From an uncultured Phycisphaerales bacterium (GTDB lineage: Bacteria > Planctomycetota > Phycisphaerae > WQYP01), in contig CAIPTQ010000273.1 of the NCBI GenBank assembly GCA_903868035.1, positions 1-7,985 of the forward strand: DNA of 7,985 nucleotides, given 5' to 3'. Under the pieces are notes generated by a model that searched no databases, was not told where the DNA came from, and saw nothing but the letters and a program-made list of their open reading frames with translations. The position numbers and the translations under genes are program-made. Below, one piece after another: positions 1-5,657 of the stretch (within the stretch, counting starts at the first letter, position 1; the number at the start of each line of letters is the position of its first letter).

Positions 1-483
1 AGTTTGACCGCCAGGGCCGCCAACGACCCCGCGTCCCTGGTGGGCAAACCGGCGCCCGCCATCGCCCTGAAGACCATCGACGGCAAGGATCTCATCCTGG
101 CCGACCAGAAGGGCAAGGTGGTGCTCATCGACACCTGGGCCACCTGGTGCCCCCCCTGCCGGCTGAGCCTGCCGCACGTGCAGAAGCTCAGCACCGACAA
201 GACGCTGGGCGACAAGGGCCTGGTGGTGTGGGCCGTCAACGCCCAGGAAGCCAAGCCGGACGTGGATACATTTTTGAAACAGAACAACTACACCTTCACG
301 GTGCTCATGGATGACAAAGGGACGGCGCTCAAGTCGTACTTCATCACCGGCATCCCCACCACCATCATCGTCGGCCGCGACGGCACGGTGAAAAACACTT
401 TTGTCGGCTACGGCGGCGACGCGTCCGCCAAGGAGATTGACACCGCCCTGGACAAGGCCCTGGCGGAACCGGCGCCGAAGTAA
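1..483 (+). CDS. TlpA-family thioredoxin-like protein, 3' part
   Basis: This is the C-terminal part of a thiol-disulfide oxidoreductase of the TlpA/ResA type, a family that acts outside the cytoplasmic membrane to reduce or rearrange disulfides in client proteins. The frame is open to the left edge, so the true start, and any signal peptide or extra N-terminal domain, is outside the window; the TTG at position 4 is not credible as a start. Counting from that TTG, residues 12-35 carry the GKPAPAI entry typical of the AhpC/TSA-TlpA fold. The active site WCPPC follows, with cysteines at 49 and 52, and the cis-proline loop GIPTT is near residue 118. These are the residues needed for redox activity. 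In related bacteria such domains are often the last domain of a longer lipoprotein; whether that holds here cannot be seen. The gene converges on infC with only 58 bases between the stop codons. Confidence 0.92.
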   Translation, partial: SLTARAANDPASLVGKPAPAIALKTIDGKDLILADQKGKVVLIDTWATWCPPCRLSLPHVQKLSTDKTLGDKGLVVWAVNAQEAKPDVDTFLKQNNYTFTVLMDDKGTALKSYFITGIPTTIIVGRDGTVKNTFVGYGGDASAKEIDTALDKALAEPAPK

Positions 484-484
484 G

Positions 485-512
485 CAGTGGTAAGAAATCA
501 GTGGTCAGTGGT
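485..512 (+). repeat. Three copies of CAGTGGT
   Basis: The heptamer CAGTGGT occurs at 485-491, 499-505 and 506-512, the last two directly in tandem. It lies just after the stop codon of the thioredoxin-like gene, in the short gap before the end of infC. It may be a remnant of an interspersed intergenic repeat. No function is evident. Confidence 0.6.
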
Positions 513-522
513 CAGAGAGATA

Positions 523-542
523 AGCCGAATGTGATGGCGGCT
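523..542 (-). terminator. Weak hairpin at the 3' end of infC
   Basis: AGCCG (523-527) pairs with CGGCT (538-542) around a ten-base loop. Read leftward it is followed by TTATCTCTCT, which is T-rich but not a clean T tract, and the hairpin overlaps the infC stop codon. It may terminate infC inefficiently. No better terminator is visible between the two convergent genes. Confidence 0.22.
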
Positions 543-1057
543 CAATGCCCCTTGGGCGTGAGGATCATGATCATCCGCTTGCCCTCGAGCTTGGGCTCGC
601 GCTCGGGTTTGGACATTTCGGCCAGGTCGGCCTTGAACTGGTCCATCAATTTCCGCCCAATGTCCACATGCGCCATCTCGCGCCCGCGGAACATCAGGTT
701 GAATTGCACCTTGTGCCCCTCGGCCAGGAACTTCTTGGCCTGGTTGAGTTTCGTGTTTTGATCGTTGGCGTCGATCCGCACCGACTTGATCCGCAACTCC
801 TTGAGTTGCGTGACGTGGGCGGCATGGGCCTTCTGTTCCTTCTTCTTCTGTTTATATTTCCATTTGCCGTAGTCCATGATCCGGCAGACCGGCGGTTTTT
901 CCATCGGCGAGACTTCGACCAGATCGAGGCCGGCCTCGCGCGCCAGGCGCAGGGCTTCCATGGTGGGGACGATGCCCACCTGCTCGTTCAAGTCGTTAAT
1001 GAGGCGGACGGGGGAGAGACGAATTTGTTCGTTACAACGCAAACCGTGCTGGCTAAT
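542..1057 (-). CDS. infC: Translation initiation factor IF-3, ATT start
   Basis: IF-3 binds the 30S subunit, keeps it apart from 50S and proofreads the start codon and initiator tRNA. The 171-residue product is close to the family norm of about 180. The N-terminal domain (about 9-68) ends in the signature PPVCRIMDYGKWKY (55-68). A basic KQKKKEQK linker follows, then a C-terminal domain (about 85-171) with RGREMAH at 124-130. The start was set at ATT (1057-1055): AAGGAG lies eight bases upstream, and the codons ATT AGC CAG CAC GGT run in frame into the first conventional start, TTG at 1042, which has no such site. AUU starts are known for infC and allow IF-3 to repress its own translation; the same control is inferred here. 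The usual downstream partners rpmI and rplT are absent: the next gene is convergent. Confidence 0.95.
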   Translation of the reverse strand: MSQHGLRCNEQIRLSPVRLINDLNEQVGIVPTMEALRLAREAGLDLVEVSPMEKPPVCRIMDYGKWKYKQKKKEQKAHAAHVTQLKELRIKSVRIDANDQNTKLNQAKKFLAEGHKVQFNLMFRGREMAHVDIGRKLMDQFKADLAEMSKPEREPKLEGKRMIMILTPKGH

Positions 1058-1065
1058 GGCGATAG

Positions 1066-1071
1066 CTCCTT
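1066..1071 (-). promoter_or_regulatory. Ribosome binding site fixing the infC ATT start
   Basis: On the minus strand AAGGAG lies eight bases before the ATT codon at 1057. It is an ideal Shine-Dalgarno sequence for that codon and too far from the TTG at 1042 (23 bases), so it decides the start in favour of ATT. Confidence 0.85.
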
Positions 1072-1105
1072 TTTTAAACCCTGAAATGCGGACCGAGTAT
1101 GGGAA

Positions 1106-1134
1106 CTTTTACCTTATTGCGGGGCGCAGGTCAA
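1106..1134 (-). promoter_or_regulatory. Candidate sigma70-type promoter of infC
   Basis: On the minus strand TTGACC (1134-1129) and TAAAAG (1111-1106) are separated by exactly 17 bases. The -35 box matches the consensus at five of six positions and the -10 box at four. Transcription would begin near 1100, giving a leader of roughly 40 bases before the ATT codon. It is found by motif only. Confidence 0.45.
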
Positions 1135-1154
1135 TTATGATTCAATATTTTCTC

Positions 1155-1174
1155 GGTTATTTTAGGTTATTTTC
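1155..1174. repeat. Tandem ten-base repeat between divergent genes
   Basis: GGTTATTTTA and GGTTATTTTC stand head to tail in the AT-rich part of the intergenic region, upstream of the infC promoter candidate. The ten-base period equals about one helical turn, so it could be an operator or an UP-like element. It could equally be chance in AT-rich DNA. Confidence 0.4.
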
Positions 1175-1226
1175 ATGCATTTTCGTCATTTGGCGTTATT
1201 CGCCCTGATTCGGGCGGCGGAAATCA

Positions 1227-1256
1227 TTGCCCGGCCCCGGTGGGAATTATTATACT
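1227..1256 (+). promoter_or_regulatory. Candidate promoter of the PAS-GAF-receiver gene
   Basis: TTGCCC (1227-1232) and TATACT (1251-1256) are 18 bases apart and match the sigma70 consensus at four and five of six positions. The start of transcription would fall near 1263, leaving a very short leader that holds AGGAAG (1265-1270) in front of the ATG at 1277. Confidence 0.5.
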
Positions 1257-1276
1257 GTGCTTTTAGGAAGTTGTAG

Positions 1277-3013
1277 ATGCCCGACGCGACCACCACCCTC
1301 AGGCTGCTGGTTTTAACAGGCCCGGAAGACCGGGCGGCGCCCTCCCCGCTGCTGGAATTGCTCCAATCCCACCACGAAGTGGTCGTGGCCCGCACCATGG
1401 AGGAGGCGCTGCAGGAATTGCGCGCGGGGACCATTGACGCGGTGGTGTCGGACTCGGCCAACTTCCTGCCGCTGGAGCGGGCGCTGGCGTCGCAGCAGTC
1501 CGGGTTGATCCTCGACACGATCGGCGAGGGGATATGCATCACGGACGACCAGGGGCAGATACTGTGGTCCAACCGCCGCATCCGCCAATGGTCCCCGGCG
1601 GTGCGGGAGCGGATACAGAAAGTCTGCCACGAGGCGTGGCTGACGTTCACCACGCAGATGTCGCCGCCGCAGGGGGGGGCGCTGGTGGGCGGCGGGGTGG
1701 GGGAGGCGGCCAAGCCGATCGCCGCGGGGCGGTCGCGGAAATATTCGTTCAGCCTGGACGACAACCAGTATTACGAGGTGTTCTGCTCGCCGGTGGTGGA
1801 CGGGCGCAAGCACATTTCGCAGGTGGTGGCGATCTGTTGGGATGCCACCGGGGGCCGGCGGTTGCAGCAGAAGATCGACGCCATCGACCAGGCGGGGCGG
1901 GCGCTGGCGTCGCTGGAAGGCGAGGCCATCGCCAAGCTGGACGTGGGCCAGCGGCTCAAGCTGCTGGAGGAAAAGATCATCAAGTTCTGCCGGCAGCTCA
2001 TGCACTTCGATCATTTCGCGATCCGGCTGCTGGACCGCAAAACCAACAAGCTGGAGATCGTCATCTGCGTGGGCATGCCCACGGAGGCGATGGAGGTCGA
2101 GCTGTTCGCCGAGGCCGAGGGCAACGGCATCTCCGGCTACGTGGCCTCGACCAAGCGCAGCTACATCTGCGCGGACATCCTCAAGGATCCCCGATACGTG
2201 GTGGGCCTCAACCTCGCCCGCAGCAGCCTGACCGTGCCGCTGATGCTGGACGACAAGGTCATCGGCATCTTCAACATTGAATCGCAGAAGCCCGCGGCGT
2301 TCACGGAGGACGACCGGCAGTTCGCGGAAATCTTCGGCCGCTACGTGGCGGTGGCGCTGAACATCCTCAACCTGCTGGTGGTGGAGCGTTTCACGGCCTC
2401 GGGCCAACTGGCCAGCGACGTGAGCGCGGAAATCACCGGCCCGCTGAACGACATCACGTCCGAGGCGACGCTGCTGATGGATGATTACCTGGGCGACGAG
2501 GGGCTGCGGGGGCGGCTGCGCCAGATCGTGGAGAACGTGGGCAAGATACGCCAGAGCCTGCGCGACGTGGCCGAAGGCCCCAAGACGCTGCTGGGAACGG
2601 CCGCGCCGGACAAGGCCGACCCGATGCTGAACGGCAAGCGCGTGCTGGTGGCCGATGACGAGCCGAACATCCGCCAGACGATCGCCGACCTGCTGGGGCG
2701 GTACGGCTGCGTGGTGGACGTGGCGCGGGACGGGGCGGAGGCCTGCGCGTTTCTGGCGTCGAATCCGCGGTACGACCTGGTGATTTCCGACATCAAGATG
2801 CCCCACAAGGACGGGTATGAGATTTTTGCCGTCGCCCAGAAACTCGGCCACCATGCGCCGGTGATTTTGATGACGGGGTTCGGCTACGACCCGAGCCACT
2901 CCATCGTACGGGCGAGCCAGGAGGGTCTGGCGGCGGTGCTGTTCAAGCCCTTCAAGGTGGACCAGTTGATGACGGAGGTGCGGGGGGCGGTGGCCAGGGA
3001 GCGGGGGACGTAG
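1277..3013 (+). CDS. PAS-GAF protein with C-terminal response-regulator receiver
   Basis: This is a 578-residue, apparently soluble signalling protein. Residues 8-70 look like a degenerate receiver fold, with an Asp at 59 in AVVSDS but without the normal flanking motifs. A PAS domain follows (about 72-190, starting LILDTIGEGICITDDQGQI), then a coiled-coil connector and a GAF domain (about 205-368). Residues 370-435 resemble the dimerisation helices of a histidine kinase (GQLASDVSAEITGPLNDI), but Ala384 sits where the phosphorylated His should be and no ATPase domain follows. The C-terminal receiver (454-575) looks fully functional: acidic cluster D460-E462, acceptor D505 in SDIKMP, T533 and K557 in FKPF. 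It is probably phosphorylated by a separate kinase and modulated by PAS/GAF ligands. No output or DNA-binding domain is visible. AGGA lies eight bases before the ATG. The next gene is convergent, so it is monocistronic. Confidence 0.88.
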   Translation: MPDATTTLRLLVLTGPEDRAAPSPLLELLQSHHEVVVARTMEEALQELRAGTIDAVVSDSANFLPLERALASQQSGLILDTIGEGICITDDQGQILWSNRRIRQWSPAVRERIQKVCHEAWLTFTTQMSPPQGGALVGGGVGEAAKPIAAGRSRKYSFSLDDNQYYEVFCSPVVDGRKHISQVVAICWDATGGRRLQQKIDAIDQAGRALASLEGEAIAKLDVGQRLKLLEEKIIKFCRQLMHFDHFAIRLLDRKTNKLEIVICVGMPTEAMEVELFAEAEGNGISGYVASTKRSYICADILKDPRYVVGLNLARSSLTVPLMLDDKVIGIFNIESQKPAAFTEDDRQFAEIFGRYVAVALNILNLLVVERFTASGQLASDVSAEITGPLNDITSEATLLMDDYLGDEGLRGRLRQIVENVGKIRQSLRDVAEGPKTLLGTAAPDKADPMLNGKRVLVADDEPNIRQTIADLLGRYGCVVDVARDGAEACAFLASNPRYDLVISDIKMPHKDGYEIFAVAQKLGHHAPVILMTGFGYDPSHSIVRASQEGLAAVLFKPFKVDQLMTEVRGAVARERGT

Positions 3014-3033
3014 TAGCACGTGCGGCAGACTGG

Positions 3034-3059
3034 AAAAAGGCGGGTTGCATAACCCGCCT
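3034..3059 (-). terminator. Intrinsic terminator of the sigma/anti-sigma operon
   Basis: A perfect nine-base stem, AGGCGGGTT with AACCCGCCT, closes a four-base loop (3038-3059). Read leftward it runs directly into TTTTT (3038-3034), the form of a strong intrinsic terminator, and it begins 27 bases after the stop codon of the membrane protein gene. Rightward the hairpin is followed by CATTGACT with no T run, so it would terminate the convergent signalling gene poorly. Confidence 0.88.
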
Positions 3060-3085
3060 CATTGACTCAACTGAGATCGTTTGCC

Positions 3086-4468
3086 TTATGGATTCGGCCG
3101 CGCCTGCGGAACCGGCGTGGGCGTTGGGGGGAGTGTCGGCGTGGGCACCGGCGTAATTTCTTTCACCGGGCGGCTTAGCGCAGGTTGCGTTGCGCCTGGC
3201 AGCGAATTCAGCATATCCTTGGTGCTCAAGCTGACGGGGGTGCCGCCGGCGGGGGCGTTCGCGGCATCATGCACGGTCAGGTCGGCATCGAAGACGCGCC
3301 ACGCGGTGGCATTGGCCGGTTTGTACCAGAGAATCGCCCGGCCTTTGGCGCCGACGTCCGCGCCGCTCCCGGCGTAGCGCCAGTCCGAGCCCGAGGCGGG
3401 GTCGCCGATAAAGGCGATGCCGCGCGACAGGGGCATCATCTTGTTGATCATCTCGGAGGTCATCTTCTGGAGCCACTGGCTCTTCTGCTCGGGAGTCATG
3501 CCCGCGGTTTCGGCGGCTTGCCGCCGGGCCATATCCGCGGCGGAGAGTTGAACGTAGCCCGCGAAGGTCAGGGTCTCCGGGAACTTGCCGCCGTTGAGCT
3601 CGATCCAGGATGAGAGCATTTTCGGGACATCCGCTTCCGTGGGCTTGGAGGCATCCACGTTGGCATTGATCACCGCGTAATCCTTGGGAATCTCCCGCGA
3701 GATTTCCTCCGGCGTGACCGTGGGGTTCCAATCGAAGTCCGTGAAGGTGACATTCGTATCGGGCATGACGGGATTGGCGCCGGCGATTTCGATGCGCACC
3801 GGCAACTCCGTCTTGAGGTCCGCCCAGACTTTCATATGCTGGTTTCCCTGGGTGATTTCAAAACCCCGCGCGGGCTGGCCGTCGATCTGCCTATCGCCCA
3901 GCGGCGTGCTCGCCTGGGCGTCAAATTTCCGGAAGGAATCCAGGATGTTGACGACCGGCGCCGCGGCCGGGGCGTTCTTCTGGTTCATCACGAGCGCCTG
4001 TTTCGTCGCTTCCGTCAGTGTGATCATCTGGCTTTTTTCGTTGTCCACGATCATCTTCATGTTGGCCGTCCGCATGATCATCCAGGTCTGCGACATGATG
4101 ATCGTGCCCGTCTGCGTCACCTTGCCCTGCCCGGTGTTGACCACATCGGTGCTTATCTTGCAGCGCAGCATCTTGGCGGCATTGACGCGCTCCACGACGT
4201 CCGCGAAGACCATGCGCCCGCCCATGCCGAAGATCATCCAGAACAAGGCGAGCGCCGCCGCCGCCAGCCCCGTACCCCATACCGTTCGTCGCACCATCTT
4301 CATCGTCCACCATCCTTTGTCAGCAGAACCCATATTCATTTCCCCGGCACCCACCCGTGCCATGGTCATTTTCAACAATGTTTCCGCCGGCCCCGCGGCG
4401 GGAGCGGATTGCCGCAACGCCGCCAGCGCGGCATCCAGGCGGTCATCCGAATGGGCATGATTATTCAT
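3086..4468 (-). CDS. Single-pass membrane protein, probable anti-sigma partner
   Basis: The 460-residue protein has a short cytoplasmic N-terminus (1-60), one membrane helix (about 62-82) and a large extracytoplasmic part. Residues 86-265 begin with FADVVERVNAAK and alternate in a beta pattern, as in LolA/LolB-like sheets often found in membrane proteins encoded beside ECF sigma factors in Planctomycetota. Residues 281-400 hold a further region that I do not recognise. The tail (440-460) is almost all Pro, Thr and Val. The stretch 125-150 is unusually rich in Met. The start overlaps the sigma gene by eight bases (ATGAATAA), with GAGGTG inside that gene as ribosome binding site, so translation is probably coupled. 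An anti-sigma role rests on position and topology only: no zinc-binding HxxxCxxC motif is present. It could instead be a sensor or cargo protein of the regulon. Confidence 0.72.
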   Translation of the reverse strand: MNNHAHSDDRLDAALAALRQSAPAAGPAETLLKMTMARVGAGEMNMGSADKGWWTMKMVRRTVWGTGLAAAALALFWMIFGMGGRMVFADVVERVNAAKMLRCKISTDVVNTGQGKVTQTGTIIMSQTWMIMRTANMKMIVDNEKSQMITLTEATKQALVMNQKNAPAAAPVVNILDSFRKFDAQASTPLGDRQIDGQPARGFEITQGNQHMKVWADLKTELPVRIEIAGANPVMPDTNVTFTDFDWNPTVTPEEISREIPKDYAVINANVDASKPTEADVPKMLSSWIELNGGKFPETLTFAGYVQLSAADMARRQAAETAGMTPEQKSQWLQKMTSEMINKMMPLSRGIAFIGDPASGSDWRYAGSGADVGAKGRAILWYKPANATAWRVFDADLTVHDAANAPAGGTPVSLSTKDMLNSLPGATQPALSRPVKEITPVPTPTLPPTPTPVPQARPNP

Positions 4469-4997
4469 GTGTCACCTCATCACGTTTTGCCACATGCAGC
4501 AGTTCCCGCAAGCGCTCTTTGGCGCGATGGAGCAGGACGCCCACCGCATTGGGCGTCACGCCCGTATGCGCCGCGATGTCTTCGTAACTCATATCCTCGA
4601 CATGCCGCAGGCAGAAGGCCTCGGCCTGCTCCGCCGGCAGCCGCGTGAGGGCCGCCCGGAGTTCCTCGGCGAGTTCCTGCCGCTGGAGGGCCTGCTCCGG
4701 CGGCGCGTCCGCGCCCCGCAAATCCTCGACGGCGGAGTCACCGGCGAATCTCCCACGTTCGCGGATGCGCCGCCGGAGCAGGTCCAGCGCCTTGACCGTG
4801 GCGATCCGGCGGAGCATGGCCTCCCAATTCCGCACCGGCTCCTTCCCGGCGCCGCGCCGGGCCGCCTCCAGAGCCGCCACAAACACCTCCTGGAAGCAAT
4901 CGGCAGCGTCCGCCTCGCGTCCCGGACCGGCCAGGCGGCAGACGGTCCGCCAGACCATGGGACCATGTCGCCGGATGATGTCGCGGGGCTGATCCAT
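4461..4997 (-). CDS. ECF-type RNA polymerase sigma factor
   Basis: This 178-residue protein has the two-domain build of group 4 (extracytoplasmic function) sigma factors, which direct RNA polymerase to a small stress or envelope regulon. Region 2 spans about 8-82 and includes AADCFQEVFVAALEAAR (31-47), the core-binding and -10 recognition part. A short charged linker (83-108) leads to region 4 (about 112-168), with LPAEQAEAFCLRHVEDMSYEDIAA followed by the helix-turn-helix TGVTPNAVGVLLHRAKERL, which reads the -35 element. Length is normal and nothing is missing. AAGGA lies eleven bases before the ATG, a little long. It is the first gene of a two-gene operon with the membrane protein downstream, the usual order for an ECF factor and its anti-sigma. 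The subgroup cannot be assigned from the sequence alone. Confidence 0.92.
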   Translation of the reverse strand: MDQPRDIIRRHGPMVWRTVCRLAGPGREADAADCFQEVFVAALEAARRGAGKEPVRNWEAMLRRIATVKALDLLRRRIRERGRFAGDSAVEDLRGADAPPEQALQRQELAEELRAALTRLPAEQAEAFCLRHVEDMSYEDIAAHTGVTPNAVGVLLHRAKERLRELLHVAKRDEVTHE

Positions 4998-5032
4998 GAG
5001 CGGAATGTTCCTTGCGTGTCTGGACCAATAGC

Positions 5033-5059
5033 AGTCGCGTGAGCAGGCACATTCTTACA
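5033..5059 (-). promoter_or_regulatory. Candidate autoregulated ECF promoter
   Basis: On the minus strand TGTAA (5059-5055) and CGACT (5037-5033) are separated by 17 bases, about 35 bases before the sigma start codon. The form, with an AA at the end of the -35 box and a CG-rich -10 box, suits ECF sigma factors, which commonly drive their own operons. No sigma70-like pair is evident at this position. It is a motif inference. Confidence 0.4.
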
Positions 5060-5088
5060 GAAATCCCGGAAAAATGCGGCGATATTTT

Positions 5089-5133
5089 ACCTGCGGCCCG
5101 ACCCCGGCGGCAGACGCCGGTGATTCCGCAGGT
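5089..5133. other. Two-tier inverted repeat between the 73-residue gene and the sigma operon
   Basis: An outer perfect stem of eight pairs (ACCTGCGG 5089-5096 with CCGCAGGT 5126-5133) encloses an inner perfect stem of six pairs (CCGGCG 5104-5109 with CGCCGG 5115-5120), with asymmetric internal loops. It begins 24 bases after the stop codon of the 73-residue gene and ends 30 bases upstream of the sigma promoter candidate. Neither side carries a T run after the hairpin in its direction of reading, so it is not a classical terminator. It may still insulate the operon or act as a regulatory structure. Confidence 0.6.
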
Positions 5134-5156
5134 GGAAATCAAGGTTTATGGGTGGC

Positions 5157-5378
5157 CTAGGGATGATCGTTCTTGTCCGGCGCGGGATCTTTCTGAAAGT
5201 GCCCCCAGACGATGAAAAAAGCGAGCAGACCGGTGATCAGGCCGGAGAAGGCCAGGGCGGCCCAGTCGAGCGGGATTTGGGGCTGCTTGAGCTTGGTGTA
5301 GGAGATGTACATGGTGGCGGCGGCGACGAGGACGCCCGCGAGTGTGGCCAGAAGGTTGCCGAGGGTGCGTTTGCTCAC
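5157..5378 (-). CDS. Small two-helix membrane protein, unknown function
   Basis: I do not recognise a family for this 73-residue product. It has two hydrophobic stretches, about 6-26 (LGNLLATLAGVLVAAATMYI) and 38-58 (LDWAALAFSGLITGLLAFFI), joined by a short KLKQPQ loop and followed by a polar, charged tail ending DKNDHP. The positive residues at the N-terminus (SKR) favour a cytoplasmic N-terminus, so both ends would be inside. The start is GTG, supported by GGAG five bases upstream; an intact frame, a good ribosome binding site and a promoter candidate argue that it is real. It is transcribed in the same direction as the sigma operon but is separated from it by 159 bases and a large hairpin, so it is probably a separate unit. 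Confidence 0.7.
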   Translation of the reverse strand: MSKRTLGNLLATLAGVLVAAATMYISYTKLKQPQIPLDWAALAFSGLITGLLAFFIVWGHFQKDPAPDKNDHP

Positions 5379-5453
5379 GGGTACTCCAGGGAACCGGGCG
5401 GGGCGTCAGGCCGCCGCCCATGCCTTTGTTATCGGTCGATCCGCGCCGGGACT

Positions 5454-5482
5454 ATAATAGGGGCGGACGCGGGTGTCGCCAA
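5454..5482 (-). promoter_or_regulatory. Candidate promoter of the small membrane protein gene
   Basis: On the minus strand TTGGCG (5482-5477) and TATTAT (5459-5454) are 17 bases apart, matching the sigma70 consensus at four and five of six positions. Transcription would start near 5447, giving a leader of about 70 bases. Confidence 0.5.
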
Positions 5483-5487
5483 ACCAG

Positions 5488-5586
5488 AAACGCCGGTTGC
5501 CCGCGCCGCTGCCGCGGGTGTGCGGCGCCTGCGGCGATGACGGCGGCGGGCGTTTGGCCACGGGTAACGGCCGACGGGGGCGTCGG
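5488..5586. repeat. Cluster of GC-rich inverted repeats upstream of the Rhs fragment
   Basis: AAACGCC (5488-5494) pairs with GGCGTTT (5549-5555) around an inner pair GCGCCGC (5503-5509) with GCGGCGC (5522-5528). A separate perfect hairpin, CCGACG-GGGG-CGTCGG, follows at 5571-5586. Together they fill most of the gap between the small membrane protein gene and the point where Rhs-like coding begins. They could be a remnant at a recombination boundary. GC-rich sequence produces such pairs easily. Confidence 0.4.
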
Positions 5587-5601
5587 CACCACTTGCCGGG
5601 G

Positions 5602-5630
5602 ATGACCGGGGCACCACGAAGCATTATAAT
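5602..5630 (+). promoter_or_regulatory. Candidate promoter for the Rhs fragment
   Basis: ATGACC (5602-5607) and a perfect TATAAT (5625-5630) are 17 bases apart. Transcription would start near 5637, just ahead of GGAG (5648-5651) and the GTG at 5658. The TATAAT also encodes Tyr-Asn of an apparent YD repeat, so it may be coding sequence that happens to resemble a promoter. Confidence 0.33.
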
Positions 5631-5657
5631 GCCACCACCGGCAAACTGGAGAGCATC

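Noticed and set aside
1201..1216. Hairpin CGCCC-TGATTC-GGGCG in the divergent intergenic region, considered as a terminator
   Set aside because: The stem is only five pairs, has no T run on either side, and no gene ends nearby. It may be incidental.
1313..3019. A 568-codon open frame on the minus strand opposite the signalling protein
   Set aside because: It is a mirror of GC-rich codons: the product is rich in His, Arg, Gln and Pro with no recognisable motif, whereas the plus strand encodes clear PAS, GAF and receiver domains.
3836..4648. Long plus-strand frames opposite the sigma and membrane protein genes
   Set aside because: They are antisense shadows with His/Arg/Pro-rich products; the minus-strand genes have ribosome sites, a coupled overlap and a terminator.
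5453..5458. Perfect TATAAT on the plus strand, considered as the promoter of the Rhs fragment
   Set aside because: No acceptable -35 box stands 16-18 bases upstream. The minus-strand reading (TTGGCG-17-TATTAT) is better, and the Rhs fragment has a nearer candidate at 5602-5630.
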